A stretch of 64,000 bases of DNA from Bog-473 sp963783965 (GTDB taxonomy: Bacteria > Actinomycetota > Acidimicrobiia > Acidimicrobiales > RAAP-2). This document shows positions 24,551 to 33,524 of the stretch, one piece after another. The notes below the pieces were generated by a model. The model saw nothing but the letters and a program-made list of their open reading frames with translations, ran no database searches and was not told the origin of the DNA. Position numbers and translations under genes: made by a program. Every line of letters starts with the position of its first letter. Positions within the stretch are counted from its first letter, which is position 1. The stretch is from contig CAWAPQ010000002.1 in NCBI GenBank assembly GCA_963783965.1, positions 503,801-567,800 on the forward strand, read 5' to 3'.

Positions 24551-25345
24551 TTATGCGGAGGCGTCCAGGGTCTGTGCGACGAGTCGGAGCAGGTCGGGCG
24601 CCACCACCGCGGGGTCGGCGTCGGGCGGGATCTCGCCCTTCCTGGTGACGCCCGAGAGCACCAGGGCGAAGGGGATGGCCAGCTGGGCGGCCAGGGCGCC
24701 GTCGGTCGAGGGCCGGTCCCCCACCATGACCCGGAGCTCGCCGGGGCCGACCCGGGCGGCGATGGCGTCGGCGGTCGGCCGATGGGGCTTGCCCGCCACC
24801 TCGGGCGCGACCCCGGCGGCCGTGACCACCGCGGCCAGGAGGGCACCGGCGCCGGGCACCAGGCCCTCGGGGGTGGGGTACGTGGCGTCCTCGTTCGTGG
24901 CCACCAGGCGCGCCCCGCCCCGGATGGCGGTCACGGCGGTGGTCAGGCTGTCGTAGGTGAAGTCGCGGGTCAGCCCCACCACGACGGCGTCGGCCGGCCC
25001 CTCGGGGACGACGGTGACACCCTGGGCGGCCAGCGCCTCGAGGACGCCGTCACCGCCGAGCACCACGGCGGTCGAGCCGGGCGCCAGCATGCCGGCGGCC
25101 ACGTCGGCCGAGCGCAGGAGGTCGGCGTCGTCGGCCGTGATCCCGCTGTGCACCAGTTGGCGGTGCAGCTCGGCCCGCGTCGGCAGCGCGTTGTTGGTGG
25201 CGAACAGCACGCGCACCCCGACGCCGCGCAGGCGGGCCACCGCCTCGTCCACTCCGGGGATGGGCTTCCCGGAGAGCCACACCACACCATCGAGGTCGAC
25301 GACCCATGTCCCCTGGGGCGGTGGCGGCCAGGTCGATGTCGGCAT
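24551..25345 (-). CDS. HAD-superfamily IIA hydrolase (NagD / phosphoglycolate phosphatase type)
   Basis: 264 residues from ATG 25345. DLDGVVWLSGKPIPG (about 17-31) is the HAD motif I with the nucleophile Asp. LFATNNALPTR is motif II, and GKPHRP plus VMVGDRPSTDG are motifs III and IV. The inserted cap is of class IIA. It dephosphorylates small phosphoesters; relatives beside tlyA in actinobacteria are glycerol-3-phosphate or 2-phosphoglycolate phosphatases, but the substrate is not certain. TAGCCT lies seven bases before the ATG (leaderless). Confidence 0.85.
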   Translation of the reverse strand: MPTSTWPPPPQGTWVVDLDGVVWLSGKPIPGVDEAVARLRGVGVRVLFATNNALPTRAELHRQLVHSGITADDADLLRSADVAAGMLAPGSTAVVLGGDGVLEALAAQGVTVVPEGPADAVVVGLTRDFTYDSLTTAVTAIRGGARLVATNEDATYPTPEGLVPGAGALLAAVVTAAGVAPEVAGKPHRPTADAIAARVGPGELRVMVGDRPSTDGALAAQLAIPFALVLSGVTRKGEIPPDADPAVVAPDLLRLVAQTLDASA

Positions 25346-25383
25346 CGGGGCGAGGCTAACCGGGTTCCCTAAACTCGCCCGGC
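25346..25383. promoter_or_regulatory. Second divergent leaderless promoter pair
   Basis: In 38 bp between divergent genes, minus-strand TAGCCT (25353-25358) is seven bases before the HAD ATG. Plus-strand TAAACT (25370-25375) is eight bases before the GTG at 25384. Confidence 0.5.
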
Positions 25384-25740
25384 GTGGCCGAGTTGGAGAT
25401 CGACGGGCGTGAGCTGGTGCTGCACCTGCGTGCCCTGGAGAAGGCCGAGGGTGCACACGGCGACATCCGCCTGCCATTGACTGCGGTCACCGCAGTGCGC
25501 GCCGTCGACGACCCGTGGCCCGAGCTCCGGGGCATCCGCGCCCCGGGGACGGGACTTCCCGACGTGATCGCCGTCGGGACACGCCGGGGCGGCTTCGGCA
25601 AGGACTTCGCCGCCGTGCACGGCAAGGGTCCGGCGGTCGTGGTGGAGCTCGAGGGCGCCGATTATGGGCGGCTGATCGTCTCCGTGGACGACGCGTCGGT
25701 CCGGGCGCGGGCGATCGCCGAGGCGGTCGGCAAGGGCTGA
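25384..25740 (+). CDS. Conserved actinobacterial protein of unknown function (118 aa)
   Basis: GTG start with a TANNNT element eight bases upstream. The predicted strands (ELEIDGRELVLHLRALEKAEGAHGDIRLPLTAVTAVRAVDD...GRLIVSVDDASVRARAIAEAV) alternate beta with a C-terminal helix, a layout like small PH-like or YdjO-type folds. No family can be named from the sequence alone. It has no signal peptide and no membrane segment. It is divergent from the HAD gene and convergent with the CBS gene. Confidence 0.65.
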   Translation: MAELEIDGRELVLHLRALEKAEGAHGDIRLPLTAVTAVRAVDDPWPELRGIRAPGTGLPDVIAVGTRRGGFGKDFAAVHGKGPAVVVELEGADYGRLIVSVDDASVRARAIAEAVGKG

Positions 25741-25764
25741 CCCGTCCGGGGCCGGACCGGCGAA

Positions 25765-26166
25765 TCAGCTGTCGGTCCAGGGCACCTGGAAGGAGATGGA
25801 ACGGGCAATGTCGCGCTGGGTGACGAAGCCGACGACGCGGGCCTCGTCCACGACGAGGAGACGCGAACGCCGGTGCCGGCACATGAGCGCGACCGCGTCT
25901 TCGAGGCTGACATTGAGGTCGAGCGCCACCACATCAGCCGGCCCGGTGAACTCCGAGAGGCTGACCTCCCGCGGGTCTCTGTCCTTGGCCACGACCTGGG
26001 CCACGATGTCACGGCTGGAGATCGTCCCGGCCAGGCTGCCGTCGCTCCGGCAGAGCGGCGCGGCATCCTCGTTGTGACTGGCCAGGAATCGCGCGGCATC
26101 GGCGGCGGTGTCGGTGGTCCGAAGGACATCGACGTCCTCGCACATGACGTCCCGGATGCTCCTCAT
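25765..26166 (-). CDS. CBS-domain protein
   Basis: 133 residues, two tandem CBS motifs: about 8-57 (MCEDVDVLRTTDTAADAARFLASHNEDAAPL...) and about 75-126 (VVALDLNVSLEDAVALMCRHRRSRLLVVDEARVVGFVTQRDIARSI). CBS pairs bind adenosyl ligands and regulate partners. ATG 26166 has GGGAGGTG about eight bases upstream. It lies downstream of the E2 gene on the same strand (189 bp away, across four 13-bp repeats), so any link to the dehydrogenase is speculative. Confidence 0.85.
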   Translation of the reverse strand: MRSIRDVMCEDVDVLRTTDTAADAARFLASHNEDAAPLCRSDGSLAGTISSRDIVAQVVAKDRDPREVSLSEFTGPADVVALDLNVSLEDAVALMCRHRRSRLLVVDEARVVGFVTQRDIARSISFQVPWTDS

Positions 26167-26308
26167 GGCGATGGCACCTCCCACTGCGGGCCGGTGGGGT
26201 CGTCGGCCCTCAGCTCCACCCTCGCGCCGTGGGGAGGCGTTGGCAATGCCCTCGGCAGCTATGGGCGTGGGAGCACGCGACACGGCGGCTGCGGCCGGTG
26301 GGTCAGGC

Positions 26309-26360
26309 GCAGATGTCAGCCGAAGATGTCAGTCGCAGATGTCGGCCGCAGAGTTCAGCT
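26309..26360. repeat. Four imperfect 13-bp tandem repeats at the end of the E2 gene
   Basis: Units begin at 26309, 26322, 26335 and 26348, with consensus GCAGATGTCAGCC; the last unit is the most degenerate. The array straddles the E2 stop codon (26355-26357) and the CBS upstream region. It may be a regulatory or low-complexity slip region. Confidence 0.6.
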
Positions 26361-27680
26361 GAAGGCGAGCAGGTTGGTGGGATCGGTCAGGACCTCGCCG
26401 ACCTCGCGCAGGAAGAGCGCAGCCGCCTGTCCGTCGACGAGCCGGTGATCGAAGGCCAGGGTCATCGTCACGACATGCCGAAGGACCACCTCGCCCTCGT
26501 ATTCCCAAGGCCGGCGTTGCAGCGCTCCGACGGCGAGTATGGCCGCCTCCCCCGGGTTGAGGATGGGCACGCCGGCGTCCACGCCGAAGACGCCGATGTT
26601 GGTGAGGGTGATGGTGCCGCCGCGCAGCTCCTCGGTGCTGCAGCGCGCGGCGCGGGCGCGCTCGGTCAGGTCGCCGAGTTCCGTCGTCAGCCCGCGCAGC
26701 GTCAGATCCTGGGCGTCCTTGATGTTGGGCACGATCAGCCCGCGCTCGCTCGCAACGGCGATGCCGAGGTTGACGTAGTGCTTCGTGACCACCTCGCCGG
26801 AAACCTCGTCCCACGACGAATTCAGCGCGGGGTGCTCGCGCAGAGCAACGACGACGGCCCGGGCGACGACGGCCAGGGGTGTCACGCGGAGCCCCTCGAA
26901 GCGACGGTTCTGGCGCAGCCGTTCGACGAGCTCGACGGTGCGCGTCGCGTCGATCGTGAGGAAGACACTGGCCTGGGGCGCGGTGACAACGCTGCGGGTC
27001 ATGGCCTCGGCCATGTGCTTGTTCACGCCGCGTAGGGGCGCTCGTGTCTCGCGCGCTCTCTCGCTCTGGGCCCCGCTGCGCGCTTCGGCGTCGGCGATAT
27101 GGGCGGCCAGGTCCTCGCGGGTGATGATGCCGTCGGGTCCATGGCCGGCGACGTCCGCCAGGTCGACCCCGTTCTGCCTCGCCATGAGGCGAACCGGTGG
27201 GGCCGCCAGTGGCTTCGCCGGTGGGCTGGGTGAGCTCGGTGGGCTGGGTGCGCTCGGCGGGCTCGGCGGGCGGTCCGGGGCAGCGGTGGTCCGCTCGCGA
27301 TGCCCGCTGCCGTTGCGCCGGCGCCGGCTGGGCGGGGCGTCGGACGGCCCGTACCCGACAAGCATCTCCACCTTCTCCTCGGCGTCTGCAGCCGGGTCCG
27401 TGGTGGTCTCGATCTTGGTGTTCGCGGTCGGAGCGGCCGCGCTGTCGATGGTGATGAGCGGTGCACCGACACGGACGGTCTCTCCCGCCGAGACGAGGAG
27501 CTCCACGACGGTGCCCGCGAAGGGGCTGGGCAACTCGACCACTGCCTTCTCGGTCTCGACCTCGCCGAGAACCTGATTGAGGGTCACCACGTCGCCCACG
27601 TCGACGTGCCAGGCCACCAGCTCGGCCTCTGTCAGCCCTTCGCCCAGATCGGGCAGCACGAACTGGCGGTGGGTGCTCAC
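26355..27680 (-). CDS. Dihydrolipoamide acyltransferase (E2) of a 2-oxoacid dehydrogenase complex
   Basis: 441 residues from GTG 27680, whose GTGA overlaps the E1-beta stop; an alternative GTG is at 27692. The lipoyl domain has the lipoylated Lys in VETEKAVVE (about K45). A Pro/Ser linker (PPSPPSAPSPPSSP) and an E1/E3-binding subunit (RLMARQNGVDLADVAGHGPDG) follow, then the catalytic core with DHRLVDG near the end. The enzyme transfers acyl groups to CoA. It forms a complex with E1 encoded just upstream; E3 is not in this window. Probably branched-chain 2-oxoacid specific (inference from gene order). Confidence 0.92.
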   Translation of the reverse strand: MSTHRQFVLPDLGEGLTEAELVAWHVDVGDVVTLNQVLGEVETEKAVVELPSPFAGTVVELLVSAGETVRVGAPLITIDSAAAPTANTKIETTTDPAADAEEKVEMLVGYGPSDAPPSRRRRNGSGHRERTTAAPDRPPSPPSAPSPPSSPSPPAKPLAAPPVRLMARQNGVDLADVAGHGPDGIITREDLAAHIADAEARSGAQSERARETRAPLRGVNKHMAEAMTRSVVTAPQASVFLTIDATRTVELVERLRQNRRFEGLRVTPLAVVARAVVVALREHPALNSSWDEVSGEVVTKHYVNLGIAVASERGLIVPNIKDAQDLTLRGLTTELGDLTERARAARCSTEELRGGTITLTNIGVFGVDAGVPILNPGEAAILAVGALQRRPWEYEGEVVLRHVVTMTLAFDHRLVDGQAAALFLREVGEVLTDPTNLLAFS

Positions 27681-28666
27681 GGCTGGAGGCACCGGTCCAC
27701 CTCGCGGAGGATGCGGTCGGCATCGGGAAGGAAGTGGTGCTCCGCCCGCGAGGCGGGGTACGGCGTGGCGAAACCACCGACCCGGCGAACCGGCGCCTCG
27801 AGATGGAAGAAGCAGCGCTCGGAGATCCGGGCTGCGATCTCGGCCCCCAGCCCGCAGAACACACTCGCCTCGTGGGCGACCACCATGCGCCCCGTCTTCT
27901 GGACCGAGGTCTCCAAGGTGGCGAAGTCCACGGGCGAAAGCGAGCGCAAGTCGATGACCTCGAGGGACGTGCCCTCTTCCTCGGCGATGCGCGCCGCGTC
28001 GAGTGCCGTTGCCACCATGGGGCCGTACGCCACGATGGTGACGTCACTGCCCTCCCGCAGGATTGCGGCGCGGCCGAGCGGGACCGCGGTCACTGCGGGG
28101 TCGTCGTCGTTGTCCTCGACATCGCCCTTCTCCCAGTAACGCCGTTTGGGCTCGAAGAAGACGACGGGGTCGTCGGACGCGATCGCCTGCTGGATCATGC
28201 GGTAGCCGTCGGCCGCGTTGCTCGGTGTCACGACACGGAGCCCCGCCGTGTGGGCGAAGTACGCCTCCGGTGACTCGGAGTGGTGCTCGACTGCGCCGAC
28301 GCCCCCGCCGAAGGGGACCCGGATGGTCAAGGGGACGGTCACCCGCCCCTCGTTGCGGTAGTGCAGCTTGGCCACCTGGGAGACGATCTGATCGAAGGCC
28401 GGATAGATGAAGCCGTCGAATTGGATCTCGCACACGGGCCGGTACCCACGCAGGGCGAGCCCGACGGCGGTGCCGATGACGCCGGACTCGGCCAGCGGCG
28501 TGTCGATCACGCGGCGGTCACCGAAGTCACGCAAAAGCCCTTCGGTGACTCGAAACACGCCACCGAGCTTCCCGATGTCCTCCCCCATCAGGACCACTTT
28601 GGGGTCATGCTCCATCGCCCGCCGGAGCCCGGTGTTCAGCGCCTTGCCCAGAGACATGGTGGCCAT
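27677..28666 (-). CDS. 2-oxoacid dehydrogenase E1 component, beta subunit
   Basis: 329 residues, ATG 28666, which shares one base with the E1-alpha stop (TAATG). The transketolase-like pyrimidine domain has EDIGKLGGVFRVTEGL and the conserved FDGFIYPAFDQIVSQVAKL, and the C-terminal transketolase domain has VIDLRSLSPVDFATLETSV. In the heterotetrameric E1 it completes the thiamine diphosphate site with the alpha subunit. It lies between E1-alpha and E2 in a tight operon. Confidence 0.93.
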   Translation of the reverse strand: MATMSLGKALNTGLRRAMEHDPKVVLMGEDIGKLGGVFRVTEGLLRDFGDRRVIDTPLAESGVIGTAVGLALRGYRPVCEIQFDGFIYPAFDQIVSQVAKLHYRNEGRVTVPLTIRVPFGGGVGAVEHHSESPEAYFAHTAGLRVVTPSNAADGYRMIQQAIASDDPVVFFEPKRRYWEKGDVEDNDDDPAVTAVPLGRAAILREGSDVTIVAYGPMVATALDAARIAEEEGTSLEVIDLRSLSPVDFATLETSVQKTGRMVVAHEASVFCGLGAEIAARISERCFFHLEAPVRRVGGFATPYPASRAEHHFLPDADRILREVDRCLQP

Positions 28667-29793
28667 TACGAGCCCTCGTCGAACTCCGCCAGGTAGGCCA
28701 GGTAGGCCTCCTTCTCCTCCTGCACGAGCGAGTGTGGCTCCGCGTAGACATGCGCGAACAGGTCGGACGGCTCCGGGTCGGCCATGGCCAGGCAACCGGC
28801 GCGCAGGGCGGCGGCCACCGCGTCCGCCTCGGCCTCGACGCGCTCGTCGAATGCGTCGTCCGCCAGCCCTTCGGTGTGGAGCAACGCCGCCAGGCGTGCC
28901 AGCGGGTCCTTGACCCCCCATGCCTCGTCCTCCGTACTGGACCGGTAGCGGGTCGGGTCGTCCGAGGTCGTGTGCGGGCCCATGCGGTAGGTGACCGCCT
29001 CAATGAGGGTCGGACCGTGTCCGGCCGACGCACGCGCCAGGGCCAGCCTCGTGGCGGCGAGGACAGCGAGCACGTCGTTGCCGTCGACCTGGATCCCGGG
29101 GATCCCGTAGCCCTGGCCCCGCTGGGCAAGAGAAGTGTGCGACTGCAGCCGGACCGGCTCGGAGATGGCCCATTGATTGTTCTGGCAGAAGAAGACCACG
29201 GGTACGCCGTAACTGGCGGCGAAGCCGAAGGCCTCCGCGACGTCGCCCTCGCTCGTGGCGCCGTCACCGAAATACGTCAGCACGGCCGAGCTGGCGCCGT
29301 CGAGGGTGACGCCGAGCGCGTAGCCCGTGGCGTGCAACGGCTGCGATCCGACCACGATGGCCGGCGTGGCAATACCGTGAGCGGCGGGATCCCACCCGGA
29401 GAGCCCGGCACCCCGCCAGAGCCGCAGCATCTGCGCCGGTTCGACGCCCAGGCAGTAGGCGACGCCGTGCTCCCGGTAGCTCGGGAAGACGAAGTCATCC
29501 GGCCGCAGGGCATGGGCGGATCCGACCTGGGCGGCCTCCTGTCCGAGGAGCGGGGCCCACAACGCGAGCTCGCCCTGCCGCTGGAGGGCCATGGCCTCGG
29601 CGTCTATGCGGCGCACCACCACCATGTCCCGGTACAGGTCACGCAACTGCTCCCCGTCGACATCGGCCACGAGATCCCAATAGGGGCAGCCGACCGTCCG
29701 CTGCCCATCAACCGAGATGAGCTGGACCAGGCCGTCGAACCCGGTCCATTCGGGGATCCTCGTCTCCGGAACCTGTACTGGCGCACTGCTCAC
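28666..29793 (-). CDS. 2-oxoacid dehydrogenase E1 component, alpha subunit
   Basis: 375 residues from GTG 29793, which has AAGGGGG about eight bases upstream. The thiamine diphosphate motif GDGATSEGDVAEAFGFAASYGVPVVFFCQNNQW (about 190-222; GDG start, NN end) is intact, and the phosphorylation-loop region YRMGPHTTSDD is present. Decarboxylates a 2-oxoacid and passes the acyl group to the E2 lipoyl arm. It is longer at the N-terminus than typical pyruvate E1-alpha, as in branched-chain enzymes, so branched-chain 2-oxoacid is the likely substrate. Confidence 0.92.
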   Translation of the reverse strand: MSSAPVQVPETRIPEWTGFDGLVQLISVDGQRTVGCPYWDLVADVDGEQLRDLYRDMVVVRRIDAEAMALQRQGELALWAPLLGQEAAQVGSAHALRPDDFVFPSYREHGVAYCLGVEPAQMLRLWRGAGLSGWDPAAHGIATPAIVVGSQPLHATGYALGVTLDGASSAVLTYFGDGATSEGDVAEAFGFAASYGVPVVFFCQNNQWAISEPVRLQSHTSLAQRGQGYGIPGIQVDGNDVLAVLAATRLALARASAGHGPTLIEAVTYRMGPHTTSDDPTRYRSSTEDEAWGVKDPLARLAALLHTEGLADDAFDERVEAEADAVAAALRAGCLAMADPEPSDLFAHVYAEPHSLVQEEKEAYLAYLAEFDEGS

Positions 29794-29987
29794 CTGGACC
29801 CCCTTCACGAGCTGGGCTCGACAGGGGTATTTCACCACGATGGTGCGCTTTGGAGCGGGAAATTGAATCAGATCATGGGCGCATCACCGATTCGTTGCCC
29901 GATACGCGGCATTCACGCAATGAGTCGTCGGGAGAGAACGTGGGCTCCGCACTTGGTGGTGGTGCCTCTCCCCGCTCCGACGATTTC

Positions 29988-30131
29988 CTAGAGCGGGTGG
30001 CGACGAAGCCGGATCCGCCGACGCCGACGGCGGGCCTTCACGAGGCCCAGGCAGAGCAGGTAGACCACGCCACGAGGACCGCCGACGAGAGCCATGAGCA
30101 CCGCCGGGACCACGACCTCGGCGACCCGCAT
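29988..30131 (-). CDS. Possible small membrane protein (47 aa)
   Basis: ATG 30131 to TAG 29988 encodes a hydrophobic N-terminal segment (VAEVVVPAVLMALVGGP...VVYLLCLGLV) and an Arg-rich tail (KARRRRRRIRLRR). It lies between ku and the E1 operon. There are no family hits that I can name, and no strong ribosome site is visible, so confidence is low. Confidence 0.25.
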   Translation of the reverse strand: MRVAEVVVPAVLMALVGGPRGVVYLLCLGLVKARRRRRRIRLRRHPL

Positions 30132-30168
30132 CCCTCAGTCCGCCACAGGAAGGCGCCGGCGCTGGGGC

Positions 30169-31085
30169 TCAGGATGCCTTGCGGCGGGCGGCGGTCTTGG
30201 GCCGGGCGGGCGCCTTGGCGGTCTTGGCCGCCTTCTTGGCCGGAGCGGCGCGCTTGGCCGTGGTTTTCTTGGCGGCAGGGCGCTTGCCGCTCTTGGCTTC
30301 GGATCCCGGCTTTGATGCCGCAGCGATGCTGGCGTTGAGCGCCTCCATCAGATCGACGACCTTGGCTACAGGCTCCGGGCCCTCCTGCAGCACGATCTCG
30401 TGACCCTGGCGCTTCTCGTCGATGATGGCTTCGACCTTCTCGCGATGCGTGTCGTGGAAGCGCTCCGGGTCCCACTCGCTCTCCATCGACTCGATGAGCA
30501 ACTGCGCCATGGAAAGCTCTCGGTCGCTCACGTCGCCCGTTTCGGGCAGGTCGAGGTCGCGTCCGGGGCGCGCACCTCGTCGGAGAAGTACATGGTGTGG
30601 AGGGCCAGCGCGTCGTCCTCGGGCCGGATGGCGACAAGGTATTCCTTGTTGCGCATGACCAACGTTGCAATGGCGATCCGTCCGGCCTCGGCCATGGCCC
30701 GACGCAGCAGGGCGTAGGCCTTGTCGGCGCCCTCGCCCTCGGGGGCCAGGTAGTAACTCGAGCGGAAGAACACAGGGTCGATGTCGACCAGGCCCACGAA
30801 GTCGGAGATCTCGATCTGGCGCGACTTCTTCGGCTCGGCCGATTCGAGTTCCTCTTCGGTCAGGATCACGTACTCGCCGCCGCCGAGGTCGTAGCCCTTG
30901 ACGATCCGGTCCTGCGGGACCTCTTCGCCGGTGCGCTCATTGACCTTCTTGTAGCGGATCCGGTCGGACGTGCCCTCCTCGAACTGGTTGAAGTGGATGC
31001 TCTTGTCCGAGGTTGCCGGGTACAGGCCGACGGGGATGTTCACCAGTCCGAAACTGAGGGCCCCCTTCCAGATCGTGCGTGGCAC
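30169..31085 (-). CDS. ku: Non-homologous end-joining protein Ku, interrupted by a 1-nt frameshift
   Basis: Ku binds DNA ends and recruits LigD. The GTG at 31085 gives PRTIWKGALSFGLVNIPV, typical of bacterial Ku; TATTTT lies seven bases upstream (leaderless). The Ku core runs to ...LHTMYFSDEVRAPD. The frame then breaks at about 30559, where a single missing base after GAC GC would restore DLDLPETGDVSDREL, and continues to a Lys/Ala-rich tail (KKTTAKRAAPAKKAAKT...). Corrected length is about 305 residues. The second part could be restarted from a GTG (30531) overlapping the stop, but the break lies inside the core fold, so sequencing error is the better explanation. LigD is not in the window. 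Confidence 0.88.
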
Positions 31086-31092
31086 GTCCAAC

Positions 31093-31098
31093 AAAATA
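31093..31098 (-). promoter_or_regulatory. Putative -10 element of ku
   Basis: TATTTT on the minus strand, seven bases before the GTG; a leaderless layout. Confidence 0.4.
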
Positions 31099-31151
31099 CC
31101 AGCCCACAGCAGGTCCACCACCTTGTTACAGCCCTTCGCCACACTGAATCC

Positions 31152-31538
31152 ATGGTGAAGGACGCCTCAGCCGGCTTTGGCCCGGCCCTGTTGCATGGGC
31201 TGGCCGAGCTGGGCCCGGTGGATCCCTTCTCCGGCGACCTGTCTCTTGAGCTGGGGATTTCCGTCTGGCTCCGCACGAGCGAGACCTCGCTCATGGAGGC
31301 TCGGTCGTCCCTGCTGGAGATTCGCCAGGTGATCCTGGAGGTCTGCCGGATCGAACCGTCCACCGAACCTTTCCCGATGGTGGGCCGCTCCCCCCGCTCC
31401 GACGTGGTCAACCTGGTCGGCTACATCTCTGAGCTTCTTCGCCGCGCGTCGGCGGGCCTGGGTCGCGGCATGGAGGCTGTCATTGAGGCTGTCGTGGCGG
31501 CGCTCCCGATACCTCAGGGCGAGGCGCTCGGGGCGTAG
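31152..31538 (+). CDS. Hypothetical protein, 128 aa
   Basis: ATG 31152, divergent from ku and convergent with the secreted repeat protein (3 bp apart). The sequence is mixed alpha/beta (GDLSLELGISVWLRTSETSLMEARSSLLEIRQVILEVCR...) with a C-terminal helix. No membrane segment or signal peptide is visible and no family is recognised. Confidence 0.5.
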   Translation: MVKDASAGFGPALLHGLAELGPVDPFSGDLSLELGISVWLRTSETSLMEARSSLLEIRQVILEVCRIEPSTEPFPMVGRSPRSDVVNLVGYISELLRRASAGLGRGMEAVIEAVVAALPIPQGEALGA

Positions 31539-31541
31539 CCC

Positions 31542-33524
31542 TTAGAAGCCGAAGGCGGCGATGATGGCGCCGTTGAGAGCCGTGCCGGCCATGCTCCCCA
31601 AGTACGGCGCGTTGCCATAGGCAAAGACGTCGCCTCTCGTGGAGGCCACCCAGTAGCCCTTGCCGTCGGCGGTCGGAAAAATGGCGTTCGCGGGGTTGAA
31701 CTGGTTGACGTAGCCGGTCGGGGAGCCGAAGTTGGTGGCGTCGCCGTAGCTGGCGACGACTCCGTTGGCGAACAGCAACCAGTACCCCATTCCGTCCGGC
31801 GTCGCCGCAGCGTTGACCACGGGCGACGACTGAGTTCCGGGAGCGCCGTAGAACGGCGCGTCACCAAAGGAGTACACGCCACCCGTGTTGGTCACGAGCC
31901 AGTAGCCGTTCCCCGTGCCGTCGGGCATGACGGCAACGGCCCGACCGGAGCACGAACCAATTCCGGGGCAGGACCCCTCGAATTTGGCGTCGCCGAATGC
32001 GAAGACGCCGCCATCGGACGCGACCATGAAGTACCCACGCCGATTGACGGAGGGCACCATGCCGACGATCGGAGCAGCGAGGCTATGGGGCAAGCCGGAA
32101 CCGGCCGGGTTGAGGCCGGTGCCGGGGATGGAACCGTAGAAGCGAGCGTCACCGAAGCTGAAGATGCCGCCATCCGACGCGACGAGCCAGTAACCGCCTC
32201 GAGTCAAAGTGGGCGTGATGCCGACCACGGGACGCTGCAGAGCGACTCCTCCCATAGAACCGTGGAAGGCGGCAGAACCGAACGAGAAGATGCCGCCGTC
32301 GGACCCGACCAGCCAATACCCCCGAGGTGCCGGGCCGATTTGGAACGTCTGCGGGCTTCCAGTCGCGCCAAAGTAGTTCGTTCCGGTCGCGACGCTCGGC
32401 GTGAGGGTGCAGGCACCCGTGGTGATGAACAGGACAGTCTGCCCGTCGGACTCGACCTTGCAGATGCCCGGCGTGCTCGAGACGACCGAGGTCGTGCCGT
32501 CACCAGTCGTGCCAATGTTGGCCGTGAACCCTGCGAACTCGACCGCCCCGGTGGGAATGTTCGTGATGGTGGGTGTGCTCCCCTGGGCGCGCCCGACGGA
32601 GAACGACTGAGGGTTGCCAATTGCGCCGAGGTAGTTGGTGCTTGGCTCGATCTGGGCGGTCAGGGAGCAGGTGCCAGTGCCCACGTAGGTCACGGCGAGG
32701 CCGGAGGTTTTGCAAACTGCGGTCGAGAGGGACGCAACCGACGTCAGGCCGCCACCGACAGTGTTGCCCACGACTGCAGTGAAGCCGCCGCCATAGGTGC
32801 CCTGCGTCGGCAGGTCTGTGATGGTCGGTAGGGCGGGTTGCGCAGCCTTGCCCACGATGGCGCTCGGATCCGAGCCCGAACTACCGATGTAATGATTGTC
32901 GCCGCTATAGATGGCGGAGGCCGAGTAGGTGCCAGCGGTGGCCCCGGTGACAGCGCAGGTGTTCGCGGGGAGAGTTGACGTCGCGCAGGTGACCGTGGTC
33001 GGCCCCGAGACCGCCCACGTCACCGTGCCCGTCGGCGTCACTCCTGCACCAGCGACGGCGGCAGTGAACGTGAAGTTGCCGCCCGTCACCACGCCCGCCA
33101 CGTTGGAGGTCACGGTGGTCGTCGACGCGGCCTTGCCTACGACTGCGGTGGTGTCCGAACCCGAACCACCTTCGATAATTGATGTCGCCGCTGTAGGTCG
33201 CGGTGGCCATGTAGGTGCCCGCAACGGCCCCAGCAACCGCGCAGGTGTTCGCGGGAAGGGTTGATGTCGCGCAGGTCACCGCGCTCGGCCCCAAGACCGC
33301 CCACGTCACCGTGCCCGTCGGCGTCCCAGCCGACCCCGATACCGTCACAGTGAAGGAGAAGGATCCCCCCGTCACCACGCCCGACGCGTTGTCGGCCACC
33401 GTAATCACGGGGGCGACTGCGCGGCCTCCGCGGGCCTTGAGAACAGCCCGAGCGACACCACGCTCACCGTGCTGGCGACCACCACGCTGGCGACACTTGC
33501 GATCAGCCATTTCCTCGTCTTCAT
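31542..33524 (-). CDS. Secreted protein with Ig-like repeats and GYWLVxSDGG beta repeats (two frameshifts)
   Basis: ATG 33524 gives a signal peptide (MKTRKWLIASVASVVVAS...GLFSRPAEA). Two Ig-like/adhesin repeats (GTPTGTVTWAV...TCATSTLPANTC..GTYSASAIYSGDNHYIG) and two further TIT-type repeats follow, then six ~50-residue repeats of the form GYWLVASDGGIFSFGDARFYGS ending in AAFGF. The frame breaks twice: a missing base at a G5 run (33409-33413), just after the signal peptide, and one extra base near 33171-33175 between Ig repeats. Net length is about 660 residues. The indels look like homopolymer errors, but decay is possible. The last repeats probably form a beta-propeller-like surface domain. 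The function is unknown; relatives occur in acidimicrobial and mycobacterial exported proteins. Confidence 0.75.
32950..33330. repeat. Direct DNA repeat encoding the two Ig-like modules
   Basis: Two segments (about 32950-33040 and 33240-33327) are close to identical over about 80 bp, spaced by about 290 bp. They encode GTVTWAV..TCATSTLPANTC. Confidence 0.7.

Noticed and set aside
26309..26360. A CRISPR-like repeat array
   Set aside because: The 13-bp units are contiguous with no spacers and there are no cas genes.
26329..28047. A long minus-strand frame across the E2/E1-beta junction
   Set aside because: It overlaps both clearly coding genes in another frame and reads as shadow sequence (poly Arg/Gly).
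30528..30531. Ku as a deliberate two-subunit protein
   Set aside because: The GTGA overlap is suggestive but the split falls inside the core fold, and a single inserted base restores a standard Ku.
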